From NCBI RefSeq assembly GCF_003814875.1, contig NZ_RKQF01000001.1, forward strand, positions 310,001 through 374,000: a DNA stretch of 64,000 nucleotides, read 5' to 3'. The translations under genes were made by a program, and so were the position numbers. This document shows positions 1-8,031 of the stretch, piece by piece; positions within the stretch are counted from its first letter, which is position 1, and each line of letters opens with the position of its first letter. Source of the DNA: Streptomyces sp. Ag109_O5-1. GTDB lineage: Bacteria; Actinomycetota; Actinomycetes; Streptomycetales; Streptomycetaceae. The notes below the pieces were generated by a model. The model was not told where the DNA came from. It saw nothing but the letters and a program-made list of their open reading frames with translations, and searched no databases.

Positions 1-763
1 CCTCCGAGAGGTTCGTCCCTTCGAAGAGGCAGGTGCCCGGGTAGACGGCGGCCGTGGCGGGCGTCGGAATGTTGGGCGAGGGCGCGATCCACGGCAGGCC
101 GGTGGCCGCCGCGTCCATGGCGCGCCGCCAGCCGGCCATCTCGATCACCGTCAGATCGGCGGCCCTGCCCGCCGCTCGGGGCACGGCCGAGGAGTTGAGG
201 TGCCGGGCGAGTTCACCGCACGTGAGGCCGTGCCGGACGGGGATCGGAGCGCGCCCGACGAAACTGGCCCACACCGGGTCGAGCAGGGGGCCCTCGCAGA
301 CGAGTCCGCCGAGCGGGTTGGGCCGGTCGGTGACCAGGAACCGGATGCCGGTACGGGCCGCCGAGACCATGAGGTCGAACATGGTCCACACGTAGGTGTA
401 GAACCTGGCCCCGATGTCCTGCAGGTCGTACACCAGGGCGTCGACGCCGCTGTCGATCAGCACTTTGTCGAGCCGCTCACCGCTGCACCGGTAGGTGTCG
501 TACACCGGGAGGCCGGTGTCGGGATCCGTCCCGGCGGCCTCGCCCGCTCCGGCCCGGGCGGTGCCGTGCAGTCCGTGCTCGGGGCCGAAGAGGGCGGCCA
601 GCCGGGCTCCGGCGTCGAGCAGCGCGGGCGCGGCCGGGCGCAGGTCGGGAAGGACGCCGGTGTGGTTGGTCACCAGTCCGAACCGGCCGGGCCCGGCGAG
701 CCCGGGCGCCGCGTGCAGCCGCGCGATCCCGGTCGTCACCGCGCCGCGGTCGTCCGTGCTCAT
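1..763 (-). CDS. NamZ-type exo-beta-N-acetylmuramidase (DUF1343), C-terminus cut off by the window edge
   Basis: Reading the reverse strand from an ATG at 763 gives an open frame that leaves the window at base 1, so only about 254 N-terminal residues are visible; family members are near 400. Recognisable family blocks include VTNHTGV, LFGPEHGL, DLQDIGARFYTY, VTDRPNPLGG and YPGTCLFEGTNLSE. The family removes terminal MurNAc from peptidoglycan fragments, so the role is cell-wall turnover or muropeptide salvage. There is no clear signal peptide at this start, so it may act in the cytoplasm or the start may lie elsewhere. Family assignment is firm. The exact start is inferred from the first ATG that keeps the whole conserved region. 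Confidence 0.85.
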   Translation of the reverse strand, partial: MSTDDRGAVTTGIARLHAAPGLAGPGRFGLVTNHTGVLPDLRPAAPALLDAGARLAALFGPEHGLHGTARAGAGEAAGTDPDTGLPVYDTYRCSGERLDKVLIDSGVDALVYDLQDIGARFYTYVWTMFDLMVSAARTGIRFLVTDRPNPLGGLVCEGPLLDPVWASFVGRAPIPVRHGLTCGELARHLNSSAVPRAAGRAADLTVIEMAGWRRAMDAAATGLPWIAPSPNIPTPATAAVYPGTCLFEGTNLSE

Positions 764-1031
764 GCCTTGCCCCGTCTGCCGGTGACACCTTCTCAGCAAT
801 GGTCGGGAACTTACTCTTTGGTCCCGGAATTCCCGTAATGAATCGCCGACCGATCGCTTGCCGTATGTGTCACCCGCACAGCCGGGCACGTTCCGTCCCC
901 GCAAGGATGTTCGGGCTTCCCCGAAGCCGCGGCCCACCCCGCGGAGTGATCCTTCGCGGGCCGGGTGCCCCGAAGGTGTGACGGCGCCGGTCGCTCCGAC
1001 TCCCGTCCGAGGCGGGGACGTTGAAACAGGC

Positions 1032-1232
1032 ATGGGCCTCAGCGACACCCCTTCCTTCGTCCAGTTGTCCGACGCCTACTGGCTGGACAGCCCCCATCTG
1101 GCTGAGAGCGCCCCCGACCCGGCGCCCCCGACCCCGGTCCCGGTCCCGCCTACCGGCTTCCCGTGGCGGACCGCGATGGTCGGTCTGTCGGCGCTCACCG
1201 TCGCGGTCGCGTTGGTCATGGCACTCGTATGA
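1032..1232 (+). CDS. small proline-rich protein with one C-terminal membrane helix
   Basis: A 66-residue protein. The first half is acidic and then proline-rich (PDPAPPTPVPVPPTG). The last 20 residues form one hydrophobic helix (AMVGLSALTVAVALVMALV) running to the stop, so it looks like a tail-anchored membrane protein. No family is recognised. The ATG at 1032 is preferred over upstream in-frame starts because the longer N-terminus is low-complexity arginine/proline sequence, typical of non-coding frames here. It lies alone between the NamZ-type gene and a small secreted protein. Function is unknown. Confidence 0.5.
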   Translation: MGLSDTPSFVQLSDAYWLDSPHLAESAPDPAPPTPVPVPPTGFPWRTAMVGLSALTVAVALVMALV

Positions 1233-1403
1233 GTGCCGGGCCGGGCCTGAGCGTCACGACACGCCGACGGTTGTCGCCCGGACGTGGGACGTTTCCGTGT
1301 CGACGGGGCGTCGGGACGTGGTGACGGTGTGTGATGGCATCGGGCCTCGGTGTTTCCCCCGTGCCCGTCGTCACCGTTTTCATCGCTCACGAAGGACATC
1401 ACG

Positions 1404-1718
1404 ATGCGTCTCAGCCGTCCGCTCGCCGTCACTCTCGGCGGGCTCGCCCTAGCCGTCATCACCATGGGTCCGGCGTCCGCCGCCCAGGGTTCGTTCGTCT
1501 GGGTGGGGCCGAAGGGCACGGCGTACGCCATCCAGAACCCGCCGGACCGCAAGTGCCTCGACATGGCGCAGGAGGCGCGCGGGCCGCAGAACGCGACGAA
1601 GAAGGCGCTCGTCGTCTACAGCAAGCAGAAGTGCAAGGGCACCGCTCGCCGGCTCGCTCCCGGGCACTCGGCGCCCGGGAGCGTCCGCTTCGCCAGCGTG
1701 GTCTTCAACCCCCGCTAG
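1404..1718 (+). CDS. small secreted basic protein of unknown function
   Basis: A 104-residue product. The N-terminus is a clear Sec signal (MRLSRPLAVTLGGLALAVI, cleavage probably after ASA), followed by a mature domain of about 75 residues with two cysteines and many lysines and arginines. The ATG at 1404 is chosen because it gives the signal peptide; an upstream in-frame start would add a non-signal extension. The small, cationic, two-cysteine mature form resembles other short exported Streptomyces proteins, but no function is recognised. A strong hairpin follows the stop. Confidence 0.65.
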   Translation: MRLSRPLAVTLGGLALAVITMGPASAAQGSFVWVGPKGTAYAIQNPPDRKCLDMAQEARGPQNATKKALVVYSKQKCKGTARRLAPGHSAPGSVRFASVVFNPR

Positions 1719-1737
1719 GCCGACGGCCGTACAGCCT

Positions 1738-1775
1738 CGGTGGCGCCGAACACGTCGTGGTGTTCGGCGCCACCG
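1738..1775. terminator. bidirectional intrinsic-type terminator
   Basis: A perfect 16-bp inverted repeat (CGGTGGCGCCGAACAC at 1738-1753 and its complement at 1760-1775) with a 6-base loop. It sits between the stops of the small secreted protein (plus strand) and the LysE-type exporter (minus strand). There is no long T-run on either side, which is usual for Streptomyces. The position between convergent genes supports a shared terminator. Confidence 0.75.
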
Positions 1776-1792
1776 GTCTTCGCCCGGGCCGG

Positions 1793-2425
1793 TCAGACTC
1801 CCCCGGCCACCGCGACGCCCAGTGCGCACAGCACCACGCCGGTGACGATGTTCAGCCCGCGCCGCACCGCCGGGCGGGACACCAGGGCCCGGCCCCGACC
1901 GACGGCCCAGGTGAAGAGCAGGTACCAGCAGACGTTGACGAGGGCCCAGAGGGCACCCAGCGCGATGGTGCTCAGGAGCACGGGACCGTCCGTCGTGACG
2001 AACTGGGGCAGCACCGAGACGGCGAAGACACCGGCTTTCGGGTTGCCCAGCGCCGTACCGAGTCCGGCGCCGTACGCACCCCGGAGTCCGGCGGGACCCG
2101 CTGTCGTGGCCCCCGGGCCGGAGGCCGAGGGGGCGCACTGCCTCGCCGCGGACCTGAGGGTGTTGACTCCCAGCACCAGCAGCACCGCTCCGCCCGCGAG
2201 CCGCACCAGCAGATAGGCGTGCGGGTTGGCGAGGAGCACCGCGGAGAGGCCCACCGCGGCGGCGGTCGACCAGACGAGCAGTCCGGTGGCGTTGCTGGCG
2301 ATCGTGACCCTGGCGGGCCGGGGGCCGAACTCCAGGGTCTGCCGGATCATGAGGGCCTGCCCGGCGCCCGGGAGCATGGCCAGCAGCCAGGTGGTGATCA
2401 CGAAGAGGGGCAGATGGATGGGCAC
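1793..2425 (-). CDS. LysE/RhtB-family amino-acid exporter
   Basis: A 210-residue integral membrane protein, normal for the family, with about six hydrophobic segments and the N-terminal LysE signature (MLPGAGQALMIRQTL, near residues 17-31, where many members have PGP). The family exports amino acids or related small metabolites by proton antiport; the substrate cannot be told from sequence. It is transcribed divergently from a LysR regulator that starts 128 bp away. That is the classic exporter/sensor arrangement (compare LysE/LysG) and implies control by that neighbour. The start codon is GTG at 2425. Confidence 0.85.
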   Translation of the reverse strand: MPIHLPLFVITTWLLAMLPGAGQALMIRQTLEFGPRPARVTIASNATGLLVWSTAAAVGLSAVLLANPHAYLLVRLAGGAVLLVLGVNTLRSAARQCAPSASGPGATTAGPAGLRGAYGAGLGTALGNPKAGVFAVSVLPQFVTTDGPVLLSTIALGALWALVNVCWYLLFTWAVGRGRALVSRPAVRRGLNIVTGVVLCALGVAVAGGV

Positions 2426-2526
2426 GGCGCGGCCGACCTTCTTCCTGGTGCGGGGGGACGATCTGGTGCGGGTGGATGATCCGTCACCAGGCTGGCGCGG
2501 GCCGCGCGTGAAGAGAAGTTAGAGCT

Positions 2527-2540
2527 ATGCAGGTCAGCAT
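2527..2540. promoter_or_regulatory. inverted repeat in the lysE-lysR divergent intergenic region
   Basis: ATGC-N6-GCAT lies 13-26 bases before the LysR-type gene, inside the only intergenic space shared with the exporter. Spacing is close to, but not exactly, the T-N11-A core of LysR boxes. It is a plausible operator for autoregulation. Only the dyad itself is seen. Confidence 0.3.
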
Positions 2541-2552
2541 TAAGATGTTTTA

Positions 2553-3491
2553 GTGATGACCTCGGATCCCGGGCAGCTGCGTCTGCTCGCCATGATCGAC
2601 CGTCATGGCTCGCTGACCGGCGCCGCCCACGCCCTCGGTGTGACCCCGGCCGCGGTGACCCAGCAGGTGGCCCGGGCTGAGCGGGACTGGAACGCGCCGC
2701 TGGTGGTGCGCGGGCCGCGCGGGGCGTCGCTCACACCGGCCGGGGCGCTGCTCGCGGAGCACGGCCGGGTCATCGACGAGCAGACGGAACTGGCCGGTGA
2801 GCGGCTCGCCGCGCTCCTCGGCCGTCTGTCGCTGCGCCTGCGGGTCGGCGCCTTCCTGGCCGCCGGGCTGCATCTGCTCCCGCCTGCCCTGACCGCGCTG
2901 CGCCACCGCTGTCCGCAGGCGGACGTGTCGGTGGAGGACCTGCTGTCCGACCGCGGCGTGGAACGGGTCGCGGCGGGCGAGCTCGACGTCGCGGTGATCG
3001 CCTCCTGGGCCCTGCCCCCGGAACCCTCCCCGCACATCGCCGTGCACACACTGCTGCGGGACCCGATGGTCATCGTCCTGCCCGACGACCACCCGCTGGT
3101 CACCGGGTCCCCCGCCGGCACACCCCTGCGCCTGGAGCAGCTCCGCGACGAGTCCTGGGTGACCATCCTGGCCGGACACGCCGCCCGCGAGCAGCTCGAC
3201 CGGGCGGCGAACAGCGCCGGTTTCACTCCCCGGATCCGCTTCCAGACGGCTTCGTACGACCTCGCCCAGGCGCTCGTCGGAACCGGCATCGGCGTCGCCC
3301 TCGTCTCCCGGCTGGCCCTCACCCGGGCCCCCGGCACCACGCACCGCCCGCTCGCCGACCCGCCGCTCCACCGCGACCTGCACGCCGTGACCAGGTCAGA
3401 CACCGCCCTCACCCCGCTGGCGGACGTCTTCCGGGACCTGCTCCTCGACGTGGCCGCCGACCTGAGGGACACCTGGCCGTCACAGGGGTGA
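2553..3491 (+). CDS. LysR-family transcriptional regulator
   Basis: A 312-residue regulator. Residues ~5-65 form the winged HTH (GSLTGAAHALGVTPAAVTQQV, shown here in part). A linker helix follows, then a two-lobed effector domain from ~95 to 295. Length and order are typical of the family. GTG at 2553 and ATG at 2556 are adjacent possible starts. It is divergent from the LysE-type exporter, so it most likely activates that exporter in response to the exported amino acid. The 3' end overlaps the convergent mannosyltransferase gene by 12 bp. Confidence 0.85.
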   Translation: MMTSDPGQLRLLAMIDRHGSLTGAAHALGVTPAAVTQQVARAERDWNAPLVVRGPRGASLTPAGALLAEHGRVIDEQTELAGERLAALLGRLSLRLRVGAFLAAGLHLLPPALTALRHRCPQADVSVEDLLSDRGVERVAAGELDVAVIASWALPPEPSPHIAVHTLLRDPMVIVLPDDHPLVTGSPAGTPLRLEQLRDESWVTILAGHAAREQLDRAANSAGFTPRIRFQTASYDLAQALVGTGIGVALVSRLALTRAPGTTHRPLADPPLHRDLHAVTRSDTALTPLADVFRDLLLDVAADLRDTWPSQG

Positions 3492-4673
3492 CCGGGCGAC
3501 CGCCACGACATACGCCCCGAACAGCATCGAGACCGCGGTGAGCGCGCCGAGGACGACCACGGCCTGGGCCGGTCGGCTGCGCCAGCTCCTGACCAGGGCC
3601 TGGGCGAGGGGGATGAGCAGGGGGAAGGCGGGGAGCAGGAAGCGGGGCTTGGAGGAGAAGGAGCCCGAGCCGCCCAGGACCACCAGGAGCAGGACGCCCG
3701 CGAAGACCACCAGGGCCAGCGGGGCCCGGTCCAGACAGAGCAGGCAGAACAGCAGGATCCCCACGGCGACGATCACCAGGGACGCCGCGTAGACGAAGGC
3801 GCCGCCGTGCAGCAGCAGGCTCTTGAGGAGGAGCAGGGATCCCCGGCCGAAGTCGAAGCGGGAGTCCCAGGCGCTCTGCACCTTGAAGTAGCCGTGCAGC
3901 AGGCTGCCCGTCCGTTGCCCCACCCACAGGACGTAGCCGAGCCAGCCGAGCGGGGCCAGCAGACATCCCGCCCACAGCCCGGCCGGGACGCGCCCGCGCC
4001 GCCGTACCGCTTCGTACGCGCCCGCGACCAGCACGGCCGCCGCGACCGCGAAGCCGCTCGGACGCGAGAGCCCCGCCAGCGTGGCCAGTACGCCGGCCCA
4101 CAGCCAGCGGCCTCTGAGCACGCAGTAGAGGGACCAGGCCGCGAGGGCGGAGAAGAGGGACTCGGTGTAGGCGACGGTGAGTTCGACCGACTGGGGGAGT
4201 ACGGCCCACAGGGCGACGAGCGCGGTGGCCACGGATCGGCCGTACAGGTGATCGCCGATCCGGTAGACGCCCCACGCGGCGACGACGGCGGCGGTCCAGG
4301 CGACGGCCAGTGCGGCCTTGCCCGGAGTGAGCGGCAGGACCGTCGTCAGGGCGCGCACGAGCCCGGGGTAGAGCGGGAAGAACGCCCAGTCGGTCTGTAC
4401 GGCTCCCCTGCGGGTGATCGTGATGAGGTCCCCGTAGCCGTGCGCGGCGATGTGCAGGTACCAGCGGGCGTCCCAGAGGTGGGCCAGGTTCTTGACCAGC
4501 GGGTGTCCCATGGCGTGGTTGGCCACGACGACGACGGCCACCCCGGCGAGCCGCACCGCCGTGAACAGCGCGAGGGCGGGCAGCAGGCCGGCAGGGGGGC
4601 GGCGGACGACCGCCGGGCGGTCGGGAGTGAACTTCGCGGGCGACTCGGGCCGCGGAACGGAGGACGTGCTCAC
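3480..4673 (-). CDS. PIG-V-like integral membrane mannosyltransferase
   Basis: A 397-residue polytopic membrane protein with roughly ten hydrophobic helices. The first extracytoplasmic loop carries the GT-C signature WDARWYLHIAAHGYG, followed by the FFPLYPGLVRAL and AYTESLFSALAAW blocks typical of PIG-V/GPI-mannosyltransferase-2 relatives. These enzymes transfer mannose from polyprenyl-phosphate mannose outside the membrane; in actinobacteria the acceptor is usually unknown (glycolipid or protein). GTG at 4673 is the start; the preceding Shine-Dalgarno is weak. No other glycosylation gene lies next to it. Confidence 0.75.
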   Translation of the reverse strand: MSTSSVPRPESPAKFTPDRPAVVRRPPAGLLPALALFTAVRLAGVAVVVVANHAMGHPLVKNLAHLWDARWYLHIAAHGYGDLITITRRGAVQTDWAFFPLYPGLVRALTTVLPLTPGKAALAVAWTAAVVAAWGVYRIGDHLYGRSVATALVALWAVLPQSVELTVAYTESLFSALAAWSLYCVLRGRWLWAGVLATLAGLSRPSGFAVAAAVLVAGAYEAVRRRGRVPAGLWAGCLLAPLGWLGYVLWVGQRTGSLLHGYFKVQSAWDSRFDFGRGSLLLLKSLLLHGGAFVYAASLVIVAVGILLFCLLCLDRAPLALVVFAGVLLLVVLGGSGSFSSKPRFLLPAFPLLIPLAQALVRSWRSRPAQAVVVLGALTAVSMLFGAYVVAVARSPL

Positions 4674-4847
4674 GTTCCGACCATCGGCAGGGAGAAGCGG
4701 TCGCGCAACGCGACACCGGCGATTCTCGCGGTCTTCCGCACCGGTTCAGACCCACGCGACCCGCATCACATAGGGACCCCCTTGATCGATCATTCACCCC
4801 CCGGTTTAGCATATGAGCGCCACCTAGCTCGATCGAGAGATGGATCT

Positions 4848-6293
4848 GTGACTGTCAACGACGACTCGTTCACCAACTGGAAGAATCGCGAGGAGATCGC
4901 GGAGTCGATGATCCCGATCATCGGGAAGCTGCACCGGGAGCGGGACGTGACGGTCCTCCTCCACAGCCGCTCCCTGGTGAACAAGTCGGTGGTCAGCATC
5001 CTCAAGACCCACCGCTTCGCCCGCCAGATCGACGGCGCCGAGCTCTCGGTCACCGAGACGATGCCCTTCCTCCAGGCGCTCACCACACTGGACCTCGGCC
5101 CGTCCCAGATCGACATCGGCATGCTCGCCGCCACCCACAAGGCGGACGACCGGGGCCTGAGCGTCGAGGCGTTCACCGCGGAGGCGGTCGCCGGGGCCAC
5201 CGGCGCCAACAAGATCGAGCAGCGGGAGCCGCGGGACGTCGTCCTGTACGGCTTCGGCCGCATCGGCCGCCTGGTCGCCCGGCTGCTCATCGAGAAGTCC
5301 GGCTCCGGCAACGGCCTCCGGCTGCGGGCCATCGTGGTGCGCGGTGGCGGCGGCGAGGACATCGTCAAGCGCGCCTCGCTGCTGCGCCGCGATTCGATCC
5401 ACGGCCAGTTCCAGGGCACGATCACCGTCGACGAGGAGAACAGCACGATCCTCGCCAACGGCAACGAGATCAAGGTGATCTACGCCGACGACCCGTCCGC
5501 CGTGGACTACACGGAGTACGGCATCCGGGACGCCATCCTCATCGACAACACGGGCAAGTGGCGCGACCGCGAGGGCCTGTCGAACCACCTGCGCCCGGGC
5601 ATCGAGAAGGTCGTCCTGACCGCGCCCGGCAAGGGCGACGTCCCGAACATCGTGCACGGCGTCAACCACGACACGATCAAGCCGGACGAGCAGATCCTGT
5701 CCTGCGCGTCCTGCACCACCAACGCGATCGTGCCGCCGCTGAAGGCGATGGCCGACGAGTACGGGGTGCTGCGCGGGCACGTGGAGACGGTCCACTCGTT
5801 CACCAACGACCAGAACCTGCTGGACAACTACCACAAGTCCGAGCGTCGCGGCCGGTCCGCGCCGCTCAACATGGTGATCACCGAGACGGGTGCCGCCTCC
5901 GCCGTCGCCAAGGCACTGCCCGACCTCAAGGCGCGGATCACCGGCAGCTCGATCCGGGTGCCGGTGCCGGACGTGTCGATCGCGATCCTCAACCTCCAGC
6001 TGGCCCGCGAGGCCTCCCGAGAGGAGGTCCTCGACTACCTCCGCGAGGTGTCGCTGACCTCGCCGCTGAAGCGCCAGATCGACTTCATCACCGCTCCCGA
6101 CGCGGTCTCCAGCGACTTCATCGGTTCGCGGCACGCGTCGATCGTCGACGCCGGCGCGCTGAAGGTGGAGGGCGACAACGCGATCCTCTACCTCTGGTAC
6201 GACAACGAGTTCGGCTACTCCTGCCAGGTGGTCCGGGTCGTGCAGCACGTCTCGGGCGTGGAGTACCCGACGTTCCCGTCCCCGGCGGTCTGA
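4848..6293 (+). CDS. gap: glyceraldehyde-3-phosphate dehydrogenase, long N-terminally extended form
   Basis: A 481-residue protein against about 335 for classical GAPDH. The first ~125 residues are an extra domain (MIPIIGKLHRERDVTVLLHS region). The Rossmann NAD(P) domain begins at about 128 with YGFGRIGRLVARLL, and the catalytic block SCASCTTNAI places the active cysteine near residue 289. The C-terminal WYDNEFGYSCQVVR motif is intact. It oxidises glyceraldehyde-3-phosphate to 1,3-bisphosphoglycerate in glycolysis or gluconeogenesis. The start is GTG at 4848: upstream the frame stays open by chance, but with low-complexity sequence. A strong terminator follows. Long-form GAPDHs occur as additional isozymes in Streptomyces. 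Confidence 0.9.
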   Translation: MTVNDDSFTNWKNREEIAESMIPIIGKLHRERDVTVLLHSRSLVNKSVVSILKTHRFARQIDGAELSVTETMPFLQALTTLDLGPSQIDIGMLAATHKADDRGLSVEAFTAEAVAGATGANKIEQREPRDVVLYGFGRIGRLVARLLIEKSGSGNGLRLRAIVVRGGGGEDIVKRASLLRRDSIHGQFQGTITVDEENSTILANGNEIKVIYADDPSAVDYTEYGIRDAILIDNTGKWRDREGLSNHLRPGIEKVVLTAPGKGDVPNIVHGVNHDTIKPDEQILSCASCTTNAIVPPLKAMADEYGVLRGHVETVHSFTNDQNLLDNYHKSERRGRSAPLNMVITETGAASAVAKALPDLKARITGSSIRVPVPDVSIAILNLQLAREASREEVLDYLREVSLTSPLKRQIDFITAPDAVSSDFIGSRHASIVDAGALKVEGDNAILYLWYDNEFGYSCQVVRVVQHVSGVEYPTFPSPAV

Positions 6294-6308
6294 TCTCCTC
6301 GCTCACCC

Positions 6309-6343
6309 GGCTCACCTCCCTTGCCTCAGAGGGGAGGTGAGCC
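6309..6343 (+). terminator. terminator after gap
   Basis: A 12-bp perfect stem (GGCTCACCTCCC / GGGAGGTGAGCC) with an 11-base loop, starting 16 bases after the gap stop and followed by a short T-run (CTTTT). This is a good intrinsic terminator. Confidence 0.8.
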
Positions 6344-6394
6344 GTCCGCTTTTCGCGCCCGCTTTCCCCCCGCCTTCCCGCCCGCACCGCACCC

Positions 6395-6439
6395 TTGACG
6401 CTCCCCCGGAACGGATGGCAACGTTTTTATCGATACAAA
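6395..6439 (+). promoter_or_regulatory. promoter and LacI-type operator of the GH51-GH27-lacI operon
   Basis: A TTGACG -35 element at 6395-6400 is followed after 18 bases by a weak -10 (CAACGT, 6419-6424). Directly overlapping or just downstream is a near-perfect palindrome, TTTTTATCGATACAAA (6424-6439, 14 of 16 positions symmetric). It is placed to block initiation. The central CG step and symmetry are those of LacI-family operators. The third gene of this operon encodes a LacI regulator, so autoregulated repression relieved by an arabinose- or galactose-containing sugar is the natural inference. Confidence 0.55.
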
Positions 6440-6491
6440 GGATCTCTTGATTACCGCTGCCCCGCTGTACCGGATCCCGACAGGAGCACCC

Positions 6492-8015
6492 GTGTCCACC
6501 GCCACCGCGATCATCAACCTCGACATCGAGGGCCCGACGATCAGCCGCCATCTCTACGGCCACTTCGCCGAGCACCTCGGACACTGCATCTACGGCGGCT
6601 TCTGGGTCGGCGAGGACTCCCCCGTCCCCAATGAGGGCGGTATCCGCCTCGACGTCGTGGAAGCCCTGCGCGCCCTGGACATCCCCAACCTCCGCTGGCC
6701 CGGCGGCTGCTTCGCCGACGAGTACCACTGGCGGGACGGCATCGGCCCGCACGAGCAGCGCCCCCGGATGGTCAACACCCACTGGGGCAACGTCGAGGAG
6801 AACAACCACTTCGGCACCCACGAGTTCATGGCCCTGTGCGAACTCCTCGGCGCCGAGCCCTACATCAGCGGCAACGTCGGCTCGGGCACCGTCCGCGAGA
6901 TGAGCGAGTGGGTCGAGTACCTCACCCGGGACGGCGACAGCCCCATGGTCCGGCTGCGCAAGGAGAACGGCCGCGAGGAGCCCTGGCGGGTGAAGTACTG
7001 GGGCATCGGCAACGAGACCTGGGGCTGCGGCGGCAACATGCGCGCCGAGTACTCCGCCGACCTGGCCCGCCAGTACGCCACCTACTGCCGCGACCACGGC
7101 GACAACAAGCTCTACCGCATCGCGTCGGGCGCCTCCGACGCCGACTACAAGTGGACCGAGACCCTGATGCAGCAGATCAGCTGCTTCGGCTGCGAGGCCA
7201 CCCCGAAGAACTTCTTCCAGGGCCTGTCCGTCCACTACTACACCCTCGCGGGCCCCTGGGAGGCCAAGGGCAGCGCCACGGAGTTCGACGCCGAGGACTA
7301 CTACCGCACGATGCTGTCGGCCCGCCGCATCGACCGCATCCTCGCCGGCCACTCCACCGTCATGGACGTCTACGACCCGGGCCGCACGGTCGGCCTGGTG
7401 CTGGACGAGTGGGGCACCTGGTGGGACGTGGAGCCCGGCACCGACCCCGGCTTCCTCTTCCAGCAGAACACCCTGCGGGACGCGCTGGTGGCGAGCACCC
7501 ACTTCGACATCTTCCACAAGCACGCGGCGCGCCTGCACATGGCCAACATCGCCCAGACCGTCAACGTGCTCCAGGCCATGCTCCTCACCGACGGCGACGC
7601 CCTGGTCCTGACCCCGACGTACCACGTCTTCGAGATGAACAAGGGCCACCAGGACGCGACTTCGCTCCCGGTGCACCTGCGCGCCGAGGGCGCCCGCCGC
7701 CGCGTCGGGGACGCCGAACTCGACACCCTCTCCGCCTCCGCCAGCGTCAAGGACGGCAAGGTCCTGATATCGGTGAGCAACCTGGACGCCGGGGAACCCG
7801 CCGATATCACCCTCGACCTGCGCGGCGGCACCCTCGGTGAGCCGACCGCCCGCATCCTGACGGCCGACAAGCTCCAGGACCACAACACACCCGCGGCGTC
7901 CACGGCGGTGGCGCCGCGGGCCTTCGAGGGTGTGACCGTCACCGCCGACGGCCTCAAGCTCACCCTCCCGCCCCACTCGTTCGTCACCGTCCAGGCCCCC
8001 CTCGACCAGCGCTGA
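6492..8015 (+). CDS. GH51 alpha-L-arabinofuranosidase (intracellular)
   Basis: A 507-residue enzyme of standard GH51 length. The acid/base glutamate is E175 in [11 protein letters not shown], and the nucleophile is E306 in [10 protein letters not shown]. The N-terminal [19 protein letters not shown] block and the C-terminal beta domain are complete. There is no signal peptide, so it acts in the cytoplasm on imported arabino-oligosaccharides, releasing L-arabinose. GTG at 6492 with AGGAGC upstream is preferred to an upstream TTG. It leads a tight operon with a GH27 enzyme (16-base gap) and a LacI regulator. Confidence 0.92.
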   Translation: MSTATAIINLDIEGPTISRHLYGHFAEHLGHCIYGGFWVGEDSPVPNEGGIRLDVVEALRALDIPNLRWPGGCFADEYHWRDGIGPHEQRPRMVNTHWGNVEENNHFGTHEFMALCELLGAEPYISGNVGSGTVREMSEWVEYLTRDGDSPMVRLRKENGREEPWRVKYWGIGNETWGCGGNMRAEYSADLARQYATYCRDHGDNKLYRIASGASDADYKWTETLMQQISCFGCEATPKNFFQGLSVHYYTLAGPWEAKGSATEFDAEDYYRTMLSARRIDRILAGHSTVMDVYDPGRTVGLVLDEWGTWWDVEPGTDPGFLFQQNTLRDALVASTHFDIFHKHAARLHMANIAQTVNVLQAMLLTDGDALVLTPTYHVFEMNKGHQDATSLPVHLRAEGARRRVGDAELDTLSASASVKDGKVLISVSNLDAGEPADITLDLRGGTLGEPTARILTADKLQDHNTPAASTAVAPRAFEGVTVTADGLKLTLPPHSFVTVQAPLDQR

Positions 8016-8031
8016 CCCCAGGAGTGCGCAC

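Noticed and set aside
200..838. Long plus-strand frames over the first 840 bases
   Set aside because: Their translations are Gly/Arg/Pro-rich without domains. The opposite strand encodes a clear NamZ-type protein, so these are GC-rich shadow frames.
2521..2552. Exact T-N11-A LysR box
   Set aside because: The dyad ATGC-N6-GCAT does not satisfy the spacing exactly. It is kept only as a low-confidence operator.
3807..4847. Open frame upstream of and continuous with the GAPDH start
   Set aside because: The 347 extra codons are low-complexity (Gly/Gln/Arg) and antisense to the mannosyltransferase gene. GTG 4848 begins the conserved protein.
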